Virus record (IMG/VR): IMGVR_UViG_3300021964_000203
Location: 1 to 36,876 of that record
Length of the DNA: 36,876 nucleotides
Reading direction: 5' to 3' (one strand)
Source of the DNA: a virus
In this document: positions 1 through 10,114 of the stretch, one piece after another
Layout: each line of letters begins with the position of its first letter
Position numbering within the stretch: position 1 is the first letter of the stretch
Translations under genes and position numbers: made by a program
Notes under the pieces: generated by a model
The model's database searches: none
The model's input: the letters and a program-made list of their open reading frames with translations, nothing else
What the model was told of the DNA's origin: nothing

Positions 1-158
1 CGTTCTATAAATGTTTCAAGAGTAGGATAACTTAATTTTTTTGATGTGGCAAGTTTTCTAATTTTCTCATTGCGTCTGATTCCTTGATTAGGGAATCTTA
101 AAAATTTAAACTTTCCAACTTTGCGTAATATGTTAGGTTTCGACACTAATTTCCCCAT
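1..158 (-). CDS. Small basic protein of unknown function, partial (C-terminus beyond window)
   Basis: An open frame begins inside the end of the radical SAM gene and stays open to the left edge, giving about 52 residues with no stop. The preferred start is ATG at 158, overlapping the upstream gene by 13 bases. A GTG at 146, sharing one base with the upstream TAG stop, is the alternative. The readable part is rich in Lys and Arg (for example RKVGKFKFLRF and RRNEKIRKLA), with no recognisable domain. Its coupling to the radical SAM gene suggests joint expression. Because it is basic, short and next to a radical SAM/SPASM-like enzyme, a substrate role is conceivable, but nothing in the sequence shows it. 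No clear Shine-Dalgarno is visible. Confidence 0.5.
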   Translation of the reverse strand, partial: MGKLVSKPNILRKVGKFKFLRFPNQGIRRNEKIRKLATSKKLSYPTLETFIE

Positions 159-1132
159 TGATTCATTGCATCTACTTGTGATGCTTCACCTGTTTTTAAA
201 TTTTCTTCTGTTTTTTCAATTGATGAAACGATCTTACCACACTGGGATTGACATAACTTAAAAGAACGTTCATAACCTTGTAGAAATTGTTGTAACTTTG
301 TCCAATAATTATACGATATTATTTTTTGAATGGGAACTTCAAATCCGTTAAACATTCGTTCGAACTGGGGAGGATAATAAAATCTATCGTTCTGTTGATC
401 ATAGTAATGACCACCAGTCCAACAACATCTAAAAACTAGTCCTTCTGGAGAGATGTACCACTTTCCCCAATTATCCCAGACACAGTGTATCTTGCGTTCT
501 GCTTGTTCGTATTCTTTTGTCTTTTTTGAATGAACAAACTGTCCGGTTTTTGGGGCAAACACATCACGAGAAGTTTTAACTGTAGAAAATGTAGTAAAAC
601 CTGAAGTTTTTGCAAGCTCGCGAGCTTCATCAATTTGATGTTTATTGTGTTCAAATACAATATATTTCCAATGAACTTGAGCACGATTAGTAGCTATAAC
701 TGATTTAGCATTTGATAAAACTGTATCAAATTTAGTATTTATACGGTACTTAGAATGAGTATCCCACAAACCATCTAAATCAAAGTTTATAATATCGCGA
801 TCAGTTAAAATGTTGCCTACATCAGTCCAATAATCATGATCATGTATTCCACCATTTGTATGAATTAAAAGACGTGTTCCTTGTGATTTAACATAGGAGA
901 TAATCTCACGAAATTGTTTATTCATAATAGAATCACCAAAGTTTCCGTTTAGAACCAACCATTCTAAATTTTGAAGTAGTTCTGGATTGAACAGTTGTTT
1001 AAAGCGTTCTAAAGTGATAGTATACTTTGCATCGTTTAGATTTACACGAAGAGGTTTCCAGCGATGACAAGCTGGGCATTTAGCATTACAACGAAAAGTA
1101 AGCTCTGTTGTAAGTTGTCTAATTTGTCTCAT
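146..1132 (-). CDS. Radical SAM protein with SPASM-like C-terminal cysteines
   Basis: This 328-residue protein has the radical SAM signature CxxxCxxC near its N-terminus (C15, C19, C22), which binds the [4Fe-4S] cluster that cleaves S-adenosylmethionine. A GNFGDS segment at residues 63-68 sits where the SAM-binding GGE-type motif is expected. Further cysteines at 217, 236, 237, 294 and 298 form a C-terminal cluster like the SPASM or twitch regions that hold auxiliary iron-sulfur clusters in peptide-modifying enzymes. The start is ATG in a TAATG overlap with the upstream fibre gene, so translation is probably coupled. A small basic gene follows. The substrate is unknown; the place at the end of a fibre block suggests a virion protein or a small peptide, but this is inference. 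Confidence 0.8.
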   Translation of the reverse strand: MRQIRQLTTELTFRCNAKCPACHRWKPLRVNLNDAKYTITLERFKQLFNPELLQNLEWLVLNGNFGDSIMNKQFREIISYVKSQGTRLLIHTNGGIHDHDYWTDVGNILTDRDIINFDLDGLWDTHSKYRINTKFDTVLSNAKSVIATNRAQVHWKYIVFEHNKHQIDEARELAKTSGFTTFSTVKTSRDVFAPKTGQFVHSKKTKEYEQAERKIHCVWDNWGKWYISPEGLVFRCCWTGGHYYDQQNDRFYYPPQFERMFNGFEVPIQKIISYNYWTKLQQFLQGYERSFKLCQSQCGKIVSSIEKTEENLKTGEASQVDAMNQWGN

Positions 1133-2697
1133 TAAGGAGCAGCGAGTGAAGTAATAGAAACAATTGTACCAGAGGGGATGGAGTCATCAACAAACTGAAC
1201 TGTATCATTAGAATAGTTTCCAATCCAATCTAGAGTTGGATGTTGGCGAATACCGTCAAGAGTGACAACAAGAACATTAGAATCGTTAGCACAGTCTTGA
1301 CCAATAAAGAACACATTTGATGTGCCAAGTGCTGTGTTAACATTTGTAAAAGGAACTAATATAGTAGCTCCACCAGTTAGCGCTGCTACATTATCTTGTA
1401 CGACGTTAACGTTATCAGTGATAGTATTAATATTATCAGTAGTTGAATTTAGATTAGCGTTAAGGCGAGTATAAGTAACATAATCGTTAGCCATAACCCC
1501 AACACCTGCAATATTAGCATCAAAAGCCATACTTACAGAATTAGCAAATACTTCTCCGTTATCACGAATAGAGAAAATAGCAGTTTCACGAGTAGAAGCG
1601 CTTAAATCTGCTACGTCATTAAACACTCCTATATACGCATTAGGATTATCGCCGTTATCATTTTTATCAATTAGAAAAAAGATTGAGTTGACAGACTCAA
1701 TAGAAACAGAATTAATAACATCAGCTTCTTCATCAACATCTAAATCAATAGCATTTCGGTCGCCATCAGCGTTTGGATTGCCTGTAAGTCTACCATCATT
1801 AAGAGCTAAATTTGCTTGTGCATCAATATTAGCTACTTCTGTTCCGCCTATGATAAACTTAATGTGATTATTTGTTGTATCAGCTATAATACCTGTAGAC
1901 TCATCATCCTGATGTCCAAAGTGAACACGACTAAAATTAAGACCAGAGTTTGCATGAAATGCGTTACCATGAACATCTAAATATTCTTGAATTGAGATAG
2001 TAGCATTGTCGTGAGGCGATTGTGAAAGTGCAAATACAACACCATCTTCTTCAATATGATCACCGATAAATACATTACCTTCAGAACCACGATTAACAAT
2101 AATACCAGAGTCAGTAGCTGGAGTTCCTGTTAAGTTTGCAGAAACTACAATAAAATTATCATCAATTGTAGCTGTGCCCACACCCAAATCAACTTGAGAA
2201 CCAACAACAATTAAGTTACCTTGAATTATTACATTTTGTTGAAAGATTTTGTTTACACTAAACTCTGTTGATCCGTCGGTAATTGCTGTAACAGCTGCGT
2301 TAGTTCCTGTAAACGCATCAGTAAAGATTATAGTATTAGTATCTCTACGAGTTTCAACTGCTGAAACATTACTTTCTGCAAATACTACATTATCTTGTAC
2401 AACATCAATTAAGCCTGTAAGAGTAGTAAAATCGGTATAAACATTACCCTGAACAGTATCAATATTAGTGTTTGCGCCATCTAAGCCTGTTACAAGAGCT
2501 GCTACATTGTCTTGTACTATGTCGAGATTAGCATTAACTCTAATCTCAACAGCTGCAGCATTACCACTAGCCACCAATAAATCTGTAGTAATAGCTCCTG
2601 GCTGAATATGTCGTGCTTGTATAATACTATTCTGAAGTAAATCAGAAGTAATTACATTTGAACTAATAACACTAGAGGTAATACGTGTAAGGGACAT
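1132..2697 (-). CDS. Tail fibre / structural protein
   Basis: This 521-residue protein has the low-complexity, Asn/Thr/Val-rich composition of phage fibres. The N-terminal part carries repeated segments of the type NxDxVQDNVAAL separated by short helical linkers, probably a trimeric coiled region. A beta-rich middle (IFQQNVIIQGNLIVVGSQ and onward) and a C-terminal domain ending TIVSITSLAAP follow. The gene starts in a TAATG overlap with the upstream acidic protein, with GGAG a few bases before the ATG. It ends in another TAATG with the radical SAM gene. The same VQDNVA segment recurs in the fibre gene at the right edge. A role as a peripheral fibre or tail-tip appendage is likely; receptor specificity cannot be read from sequence. 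Confidence 0.7.
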   Translation of the reverse strand: MSLTRITSSVISSNVITSDLLQNSIIQARHIQPGAITTDLLVASGNAAAVEIRVNANLDIVQDNVAALVTGLDGANTNIDTVQGNVYTDFTTLTGLIDVVQDNVVFAESNVSAVETRRDTNTIIFTDAFTGTNAAVTAITDGSTEFSVNKIFQQNVIIQGNLIVVGSQVDLGVGTATIDDNFIVVSANLTGTPATDSGIIVNRGSEGNVFIGDHIEEDGVVFALSQSPHDNATISIQEYLDVHGNAFHANSGLNFSRVHFGHQDDESTGIIADTTNNHIKFIIGGTEVANIDAQANLALNDGRLTGNPNADGDRNAIDLDVDEEADVINSVSIESVNSIFFLIDKNDNGDNPNAYIGVFNDVADLSASTRETAIFSIRDNGEVFANSVSMAFDANIAGVGVMANDYVTYTRLNANLNSTTDNINTITDNVNVVQDNVAALTGGATILVPFTNVNTALGTSNVFFIGQDCANDSNVLVVTLDGIRQHPTLDWIGNYSNDTVQFVDDSIPSGTIVSITSLAAP

Positions 2698-3191
2698 TAT
2701 TTCTCCGCTTCGTCAGACTCGTCTTCAAGTTCTGCAAAAAACTGCGCTAAAAAGTCTTTTTGTTCAAGAGGTTTTTCATCGTCTAAATTTTCAAGTTCGT
2801 TATCTTCAGGATCAAAAAACTCTTTAATAAAATCTTCTACTTGTTGGTCTACAGAAGGAGGAGCCAACAGTTCATCATATTTTTCTTCTAAACAGATGAT
2901 TTTTGTAAGGTTAGTTAAAAAATCCACCGCATCTTCTGATAGTTCTCCACAAGTAAAACCATCTTCAGATACTTGATTTACAGTTGCTGATTTTTTTATT
3001 TCTAGATAAGCATTATCAATATCCCCTTCTACAAACTCCATTAAACGAGGTTCATGCTCTGAGATTAAATCAAGAGGAAAATGGCGAGAAATTAAAGGTG
3101 CTCTCTTACCTTTATCATAATCCTTAATCGCAAAATATGCGAAAGGATTCTCTCCACGTTCTGCAATGTTTACCTTAATATAGTAATTCAT
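2697..3191 (-). CDS. Acidic hypothetical protein between two fibre genes
   Basis: This is a 164-residue protein of no recognised family. The N-terminal half is mixed (MNYYIKVNIAERGENPFAYF). The last 60 residues are strongly acidic and probably helical, ending in an Asp/Glu-rich tail. A good Shine-Dalgarno (AGGAGATATT) precedes the ATG, and the stop overlaps the next ATG in TAATG. No signal peptide or membrane segment is seen. Small genes placed between fibre genes are often fibre assembly chaperones, and an acidic helical tail would fit one, but this is only positional inference. Confidence 0.65.
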   Translation of the reverse strand: MNYYIKVNIAERGENPFAYFAIKDYDKGKRAPLISRHFPLDLISEHEPRLMEFVEGDIDNAYLEIKKSATVNQVSEDGFTCGELSEDAVDFLTNLTKIICLEEKYDELLAPPSVDQQVEDFIKEFFDPEDNELENLDDEKPLEQKDFLAQFFAELEDESDEAEK

Positions 3192-3202
3192 AATATCTCC
3201 TA

Positions 3203-4423
3203 TTAAGTTTTTATAATATAGTTCACAACAGAGGATGGAACAGTAACTGAATGAGTATGAGAAGCTTGTGTCACAGAGTTTACAACAGTTGTAGAAGTAG
3301 AATCTTTTGCTGTTGCGGCAACTGAGGTAGTGCCTATAGTTAAATCTCCATCACCATCTGCAGCAGTTGTTATTACAGAACTTGCACTTACGGAACCTGT
3401 TTCTGCACCAAGAGTACTATTATTTGTTCCTTTACCTAGAGGAAATCTATCTCTTAAATCAGGAAGTCCAAAAGTTGTAGATCCATCCCCAACTCCATAA
3501 GCTGTGCCTGCAATTGCAAACAAAGATGCATAAGTTGTTCTGCTTATATTAGAACCATCACACAATAACCAGCCTGTTGGAGCTGAAGAACCACTCCACA
3601 TTATAACAGAACCTGCAGGCAAAAGCGGAGCAGGAGTAGATGTAGGACTGTTCTGAATAGAGTTTTGACTTAAGGTAGCTGCTGCTAGGTTGGCATAATT
3701 GCCTGGAGTTTTCATCACATGCATGCCATTGAGTGATGAAGTTGCCGCTGCATCAGTTCTGTGAACTATAGCCACGTTGCCGTTGTTAAGAGTGCCTAAA
3801 CCGATAGAAGTATTAACGCCTGCTAAAGCTGATACTCGCATTGTTGTATTAGATTCCCAATCACTGACGCCATCAAAAGAATCAAGTCTGAAACCAACTT
3901 TAGCAAAATTTACACGACCTAGATCAACTGATCCAACTCCGAGCATGGTATTTTGTATTGAGCCATTAGTTGGTGGTATGCCTACATCTACTACATCAGC
4001 CATTGTGCCGTTATTAGCAGAAATTAAATAAAGTCGAGCATTTGCAGAAAGAGCACCAGAAGCTGATGGAGTTGCGACAAGCTCACCGATTTCATAAGAT
4101 GCAATGTTTGCAGTAAGAGCTGTAATCCCATTCTCAACACGATTACCAATACCAACACGAGTAAAATTACCACCAACAGGAGAAGACTTTACATGAATAG
4201 AGTCAGAAATATAAAGTGCGTTAGTAGTCGCACTTCTATATAACATACCATCTAGTTCACCGATTCCAACACCTGCTGCTGTAATGTTTTCTGTATCAAC
4301 AACAGCTGGTGATTTAAAATTAGTTAATAAAGAGCGGAGAGAATTATTGAACTGTGATCGAGAAACATTAAGAGACGTTCCAGACGTAACTTCAATATAT
4401 GTATTTGAGTCTTGTAATGCCAT
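3203..4423 (-). CDS. Tail collar-domain fibre protein (second copy)
   Basis: This 406-residue fibre has a phage tail-collar domain in its C-terminal third: GSVIMWSGSSAPTGWLLCDG, then SRTTYASLFAIAGTAYGVGDG, TTFGLPDLRDRFPLGKG and TNNSTLG. It ends VVNYIIKT. The N-terminal two thirds are beta-rich and show no other domain. The same collar block and the same final residues occur in the gene at 34421-35476, so the two are paralogues or exchange ends. The ATG lies directly after the TAA stop of the gpJ-like gene (TAAATG). The position after gpJ is the usual place for side or tip fibres in lambda-like phages. It is probably exposed and involved in surface recognition. Confidence 0.82.
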   Translation of the reverse strand: MALQDSNTYIEVTSGTSLNVSRSQFNNSLRSLLTNFKSPAVVDTENITAAGVGIGELDGMLYRSATTNALYISDSIHVKSSPVGGNFTRVGIGNRVENGITALTANIASYEIGELVATPSASGALSANARLYLISANNGTMADVVDVGIPPTNGSIQNTMLGVGSVDLGRVNFAKVGFRLDSFDGVSDWESNTTMRVSALAGVNTSIGLGTLNNGNVAIVHRTDAAATSSLNGMHVMKTPGNYANLAAATLSQNSIQNSPTSTPAPLLPAGSVIMWSGSSAPTGWLLCDGSNISRTTYASLFAIAGTAYGVGDGSTTFGLPDLRDRFPLGKGTNNSTLGAETGSVSASSVITTAADGDGDLTIGTTSVAATAKDSTSTTVVNSVTQASHTHSVTVPSSVVNYIIKT

Positions 4424-7400
4424 TTATACCCCTGTTGCTGTAATCTGAACTAGAACACCTTGATCAGTTGGAACCAAAGAGTTATTTTCTACATCATACA
4501 GTTTAAAACTAACTTCTGTGTTTGACCCAGCAGTAACAATAGCTGTTTGAGAAGTTACAGTATCAATAGGTTGAATTGATATAACTGGTCTAGATATAAA
4601 GCTAGAGCTCGTATAATCAACTGTTTTAGTTGCCGAATCGTAAACTGCGGTGTTCGAAAAAATAGTCTGTTCTTTATCTACTGTATAACGAAACTGATCT
4701 AATGTAAAGTCAAATTGATCCTCCTCAGTATTGTTTACAACAAATTTTATTTGGAACTGCCTAAAAGTACGGGTTCCAGCTTCGTATGGAATAAATTCTT
4801 CATTTACGCCTGTTGATCCAAACGCTGCTACATTAACATTACCATTTGAATAGTATAATATCGTGTTATCTGCAGTAGTAGTACGAATAAATACTTGAGT
4901 AGACAAAGCCCCTAAATCTCCAGCAAAAGTTTCTGTTGAACCAAAATCCGAATACTGTTTTAAGTCAACCAGATAGTATGAAGTGCCTGCTACTGCAAGA
5001 TTTGCATAAGTGTTACCTCCTGTAGATTCGCCATTTGCAAAAAATGTGTTACCTAGTTTAATTGTATCAGCATCAATAGTTCCTGCTATGAGAGCGAATA
5101 CATTAGCATTAGATTCATCATTGACAAAATTGCCGTGAAGATGAATTGCGTAAACATTACCTGAAGATCCCCCGCTTGCGAGTGTTTTATTATTAGAATC
5201 ATATCTGAAATTCAGAGGTTCAGAATTAGCAAATCCTACAATATGGCCTATACCCCCAAAAGACGAATCCTTAAGTTCATCACTACTTCCTGAAGCCTCA
5301 GTAACACTCTCAATAATATGGTCATGTTGATCGTTCCATGTAGTTTCAACAGCCTGAGTCCCCTGAATATCAATTGATATTTGACCTGTTACAGTTGCTC
5401 CAAAATCTCTTATTTGTGTGATATATGTAGCGGTACCATCAGCTAATAAGTCTGTTGGAGATCCGCTGATTGCACTGAAACCAATAGAAGTACCGTTTGC
5501 ATTATCAACTAAAGAAGAAGGTTGTGAAGGATATGACAGTCCACCATTATTAGAATTAGCAAAGGATGGGAAGTTTTCTTCATCAGAGTTACGATTAGTT
5601 ATAAGAGTAAAATCTGTAGCAGGACTATCTTCGTTATACGCTGCTACGACTGAAGTTCTTTGTGGTCTAGAAGTAGTAATAGTAATAGACGCGACACTTT
5701 CAGAAAAATTACCGCTAGTATCACGAGTTCTAGCTAAATAGGTAAACGTACCAAACTGATCAATTGGAACTGATTTACGATTAACACTAGCTGCTACAGT
5801 AACGTAAGGAATTGCTAAAACAAAGTTTTCTAGAGAGGCGGTAACAGTTCCTTGAACTCGTTTGATCACAACTTCTTTAAGATCAAGATCTACTAATTCA
5901 TCATTTTCTCTTACGTATTCCCAGAAAAAAGTAATCTGGTCTGTTTGTTGACCGCCTGTAAAATTAAAGATGTTTTGTGGTTTTGAGGTTTTACCTAAGA
6001 TTGAAGATTCAATGGTAGTAGTAACACCTTTTAAGTCTTTATTAAGAGGGGTGACTCTAAATATTGCTGAGTTAGTAGCTGACGTTGCACCGCGATTAAT
6101 ACCGTCAACAGTAAATCTTATTTTTCCATCATCTTCAACACCTGTTGCTGAAACTTTAACTGTGTTGAATGAAGTTAATTGTGTACCACCATCATCTGTT
6201 CCAACAGCATCAACTTGTGCAATACGATAAGAAATTTCATAGTCAGTTACTTCTTGTCCTGTAATATGATCAAAAGAAAGAGTAATTCGAACAGCTACAC
6301 CACCAGTCTGCTCTCTATATAATGATTCGGTAACAGTCAAGCCTTCTACCTTTTTAATAGGTAAAGGCGATACCGTAACAGATTTTTCAACGTAAGGACT
6401 TGCTCGTTGAAATGCATTTATATTCCTAGCCCTTACAGAAGTTACTCCAAACGGTAAGTCTCTTATTATTTGATCTTCAGCTATAAAAAGTCTGTCGTAA
6501 TCACTTGATACTTGTAAATCATAAATTCCTGAGTTAGCTAGGTTAAAAGATCCTGGATATACAGAAGTATCGTAGTCAAATGTGCAAACATTACTTGAAA
6601 CATTATTTATTGTTCCTACAGGGTTTTGTGCTATGTTAACAAAGTAACTTCCAAATAGATTTGCTGTTGGTGTTTCAAAAAGCTCTATTCTATAAATAGA
6701 GTTGGAGGTCAAAGCTGCGTTATAAGTAGCACTTGCAGGGTCAAAGCTAGTGTTTACTACTGAGAATATATTACCTGCAAAAGTTTGAACATTATCTCCA
6801 ACTTCTATAGCTGGAACAGTGTAATGATCTAGTTCTACACGGTAAGATGTCTCACCAGCAGTAGTTGTGTAACCAATATTTGCTTTTAAGGAAGTTGTAT
6901 CGTTCTTATTATAAGTAAATTGACCTGCTGACTTCTCAATTCCATCTACATAAAAGCGTATAAACTTTTTATTTCTAGGACGAACAGGAAGCTCAATAAA
7001 ACCACTATGTGTGTCTCCAAAAGTATTTGCTAGTTCAAACTTTTTATTAGTCCCACTTACGTAGAACGATGAATTGTCAAAGAACCTTGAATCAAGCACC
7101 TGGTTAATTTTTACGTAAAAAGGAAGATCAGCTAAAAGATTTACAATAGCAGTATCACCTGTTGTTACGTTTTCAATATCAATAGTATCTACGGTTTTAT
7201 CAAATGTAACAATGTTTGCAGATACTTCTACAGTATCATCTGCAAAAGCAATAAAATTTCTTAAACTATTTTTAGAGGCTTTTTCTTTTAAAGGAATAGT
7301 TACAAAATCATCACCTTTTAATCCTAAAAATACAGCATCATCATTTACTTCTAGAACATGTTTAAATATATTTTCATCAAAGCATACATTTAAACCTTCA

Positions 7401-10114
7401 ACAGTTAGTCTTACATTACTAGAACCATCACCATTGTCAACCACACTATATGAATTGCATAACAGTTTAATTTCGCCTACAAAACTCGAAAAACCCGATT
7501 TACCTGTAATAGTAGATTGAATTGAACCATCTGAAATAGCAGAAGAATTATCTACTGTTAAAGTCAATGGAAAAATACTGGTGTTAGTTATCAGAGTTGA
7601 ACCTTCAGGAACAGCTAATTCATATTCAGTTCTATATTCTTGAATGTACCCTAGTCTGTCAGTTTTATTATCAATTACACCATCAAAAGCAATACTTCCA
7701 TCGCCTCTGCGTCTAAGTTGTTTTTGAAAAGAAAAAACCGGAGGAGGTGGAGCAATAAAGGGACTCTCTACATCAATGTATGCAGTAGGTGTATAATCAA
7801 TAAATGTATCAGAGTCTACATACACATTTGAAATATATTCTTTAGCAATAACATTTACTTCACCGTCTGGTTCACGCTCAAGCTCAGAGACAGTAAATAA
7901 TTTACCTGCTTTGTTAGTATAAAAATCTCCTGTATTTTCCCACTCTCCAAAACTCCACAGATCTCCGACAGAAGGAACAGTGTTAGCTGACCAAGTAGTT
8001 ATACTGTCTATAGACTTAGTGATTGGGTTGAACCTACCTATAACTTTTACTTCTGCTATGTCTACACCACTTCCAACATTATCAGTAGTATCCAGAGTAA
8101 AATCAGAATTGCTAACTATATACAAGTCCATTCTTTCACTATCAGGTTTTATTATTCTCAACGCAAGAGGATAAGTATTAGCGGTAAAAGTTGTAGTTTG
8201 AAGACTTGGAGAAGTAAAATGTTCTATTATTACGTTTGCATCAGGATCACTTACAGATGAGTTAGAAGATACTTTTCCTCCAAATCCATAGTTTATACCT
8301 GTCATGTTTTGAGAAACTGATATTAAGTCACCTGGAGATAGATTAAGAGCATCTGTTGAAGTTGTAAATGAAATTGTTCTACGTAGATATCTTGATGCAG
8401 CTATTTGATATTGAGCAAAACGAAGTGCCTGGCTTCTACGAGTAACTCCTGGAAGATCTAGTGATTGAATATTTTCAATAGATGCTCTTAAAGAACCATC
8501 ATTAGACTCAACTGAGTCAATTCTAGCTACTTCTCTTTTATAATGATTTGAAGGTTCAATATAACTTACTTCAACACCTGTTACAATATCACTCTCTCGA
8601 CCACCACTTATCTGAAAAGAACCTGATTTAATATTAGTTTCATTGAACATCATTGAAGGATATTGATCTGGTCGATCTATAGCTATAGAAATCTTACCAA
8701 AAGATTGAACTAAAGCTGCTCTAAAAGAAGCACAAATAGATTGAATTACTTCTAAACTTTGTCGAGGATCCGAAATGAGAATATCAGTTACAAATCTTCT
8801 TTCTTTTATCTGTGTTCCTTCAGGCACGCCAATAAGAGTTTCTTTTACTTTAGTATATAGGTCACGTGGTTTATGCCTAAAAGAACCATCTGCTTGACCA
8901 TCAACGCCTATAAATTTTCCAGTAATTTCATCACATGCATCACAGTATTGAGCAATTTGATAGAACTTATACTTATCAATATTATCTTCTGGTATTCCTA
9001 ATCCATAACTTGTATTTGTTAATATATCATATATGATCCAAACAGGATTCTGAGTCCAAGAATAAACAAAAGTTCCATCCCATGTTCCAACATAAATTTG
9101 AGGATTAGCATCAGTAAGTTTAACGTCATTTCCTGTTTTTTGCAATGAGTATCCTTGAGAAGTATAACTACTCCCACCACTTTCAGCTAATTCAACTTCT
9201 CGCCAATCTATTTGACCATTTGTTAAAATTGGCTGATTGTAGTTTGAAGGAACTTTTACCAATAATCCTTTTACAAGCGAAGTAATATTTGGGATACCGC
9301 CTTGATGCTCATTAAACGCTTTTAAAGCATAACCTATCAAAGCGGTTCTAGGATAAGCTTGCGGGTCATTTCTTATCTCATCCCATCCTACAACTTGAAT
9401 ATTAGATTGTACTCTTGCATCTGTAGATTCATCAGAAGTTTTATCTATTGAAAATTTATACCCAGAAGAACTTTTATACTCATCTGGGATAGGTATCAAA
9501 ATAGAAAATTTGTAAGGTACTGTTGTTTTTCCTTTTACAGTATGTTCTTTTTCTCTAATTAAAACAGTTCCAGTGTTGTCATAAACTCTAACTCTTACAG
9601 TTATTGTGTGTTTAACAATATTTCCATCATTTTGCTGTTTTTGAAGAGCGTTTACTACAAAATTAAATTTTAATTCATCCCAATCACTTGAACTGGTGTC
9701 TTGTAATAATATTTCTGTTTTTGGTACACCGTCTACATTCCCTTTTTTTAGATTAACAGGCGATGCAAAAAGTTGTGGTGATATAGTTTGTTCTCCAAAC
9801 TTTGTTAATGCATTTTGAGTTAATGTGCCAGTAGTTGATAATGTTTTAAACACTTCAGGATTTTCAGACCCATCACCATTAATTTTGATTAAATCATCAA
9901 TTGAGCTATCTGATACTTCTATATCTTGAGGACCGTTTGGATTTATTCTGTATAGAGGACCTTCACCTAAAGCAGTTAATATATATAAAAAATCTGTTGA
10001 AAATAAGCTATTAGGTTCTTCGGAATAATTACCGCCTCTACGACCGCCACCTCCGATTGCACCTTTAATTAGTGGCACTTTTTTTCTATCATGGACTAGA
10101 TAATTATCTACCAT
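4424..10114 (-). CDS. Tail tip attachment protein, gpJ-like
   Basis: The 1896-residue size, the place right after the gpI-like gene and the glycine-rich start (LIKGAIGGGGRRGG) identify a lambda gpJ-type central tip protein. A conserved gpJ-like core spans about residues 60-600, including a segment near 350-400 with WTQNPVWIIYDILTN and YGLG. Beta-sandwich, fibronectin III-like segments are suggested around residues 1240-1480 (for example VTDYEISYRIAQVD and TYLARTRDTSGNFSES). The C-terminal 400 residues are fibre-like and likely host-facing. In lambda, gpJ binds the receptor and plugs the tail tube. The ATG starts in a TAATG overlap with the upstream gene. Lambda gpJ is about 1130 residues, so this is considerably extended. 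Confidence 0.88.
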   Translation of the reverse strand: MVDNYLVHDRKKVPLIKGAIGGGGRRGGNYSEEPNSLFSTDFLYILTALGEGPLYRINPNGPQDIEVSDSSIDDLIKINGDGSENPEVFKTLSTTGTLTQNALTKFGEQTISPQLFASPVNLKKGNVDGVPKTEILLQDTSSSDWDELKFNFVVNALQKQQNDGNIVKHTITVRVRVYDNTGTVLIREKEHTVKGKTTVPYKFSILIPIPDEYKSSSGYKFSIDKTSDESTDARVQSNIQVVGWDEIRNDPQAYPRTALIGYALKAFNEHQGGIPNITSLVKGLLVKVPSNYNQPILTNGQIDWREVELAESGGSSYTSQGYSLQKTGNDVKLTDANPQIYVGTWDGTFVYSWTQNPVWIIYDILTNTSYGLGIPEDNIDKYKFYQIAQYCDACDEITGKFIGVDGQADGSFRHKPRDLYTKVKETLIGVPEGTQIKERRFVTDILISDPRQSLEVIQSICASFRAALVQSFGKISIAIDRPDQYPSMMFNETNIKSGSFQISGGRESDIVTGVEVSYIEPSNHYKREVARIDSVESNDGSLRASIENIQSLDLPGVTRRSQALRFAQYQIAASRYLRRTISFTTSTDALNLSPGDLISVSQNMTGINYGFGGKVSSNSSVSDPDANVIIEHFTSPSLQTTTFTANTYPLALRIIKPDSERMDLYIVSNSDFTLDTTDNVGSGVDIAEVKVIGRFNPITKSIDSITTWSANTVPSVGDLWSFGEWENTGDFYTNKAGKLFTVSELEREPDGEVNVIAKEYISNVYVDSDTFIDYTPTAYIDVESPFIAPPPPVFSFQKQLRRRGDGSIAFDGVIDNKTDRLGYIQEYRTEYELAVPEGSTLITNTSIFPLTLTVDNSSAISDGSIQSTITGKSGFSSFVGEIKLLCNSYSVVDNGDGSSNVRLTVEGLNVCFDENIFKHVLEVNDDAVFLGLKGDDFVTIPLKEKASKNSLRNFIAFADDTVEVSANIVTFDKTVDTIDIENVTTGDTAIVNLLADLPFYVKINQVLDSRFFDNSSFYVSGTNKKFELANTFGDTHSGFIELPVRPRNKKFIRFYVDGIEKSAGQFTYNKNDTTSLKANIGYTTTAGETSYRVELDHYTVPAIEVGDNVQTFAGNIFSVVNTSFDPASATYNAALTSNSIYRIELFETPTANLFGSYFVNIAQNPVGTINNVSSNVCTFDYDTSVYPGSFNLANSGIYDLQVSSDYDRLFIAEDQIIRDLPFGVTSVRARNINAFQRASPYVEKSVTVSPLPIKKVEGLTVTESLYREQTGGVAVRITLSFDHITGQEVTDYEISYRIAQVDAVGTDDGGTQLTSFNTVKVSATGVEDDGKIRFTVDGINRGATSATNSAIFRVTPLNKDLKGVTTTIESSILGKTSKPQNIFNFTGGQQTDQITFFWEYVRENDELVDLDLKEVVIKRVQGTVTASLENFVLAIPYVTVAASVNRKSVPIDQFGTFTYLARTRDTSGNFSESVASITITTSRPQRTSVVAAYNEDSPATDFTLITNRNSDEENFPSFANSNNGGLSYPSQPSSLVDNANGTSIGFSAISGSPTDLLADGTATYITQIRDFGATVTGQISIDIQGTQAVETTWNDQHDHIIESVTEASGSSDELKDSSFGGIGHIVGFANSEPLNFRYDSNNKTLASGGSSGNVYAIHLHGNFVNDESNANVFALIAGTIDADTIKLGNTFFANGESTGGNTYANLAVAGTSYYLVDLKQYSDFGSTETFAGDLGALSTQVFIRTTTADNTILYYSNGNVNVAAFGSTGVNEEFIPYEAGTRTFRQFQIKFVVNNTEEDQFDFTLDQFRYTVDKEQTIFSNTAVYDSATKTVDYTSSSFISRPVISIQPIDTVTSQTAIVTAGSNTEVSFKLYDVENNSLVPTDQGVLVQITATGV

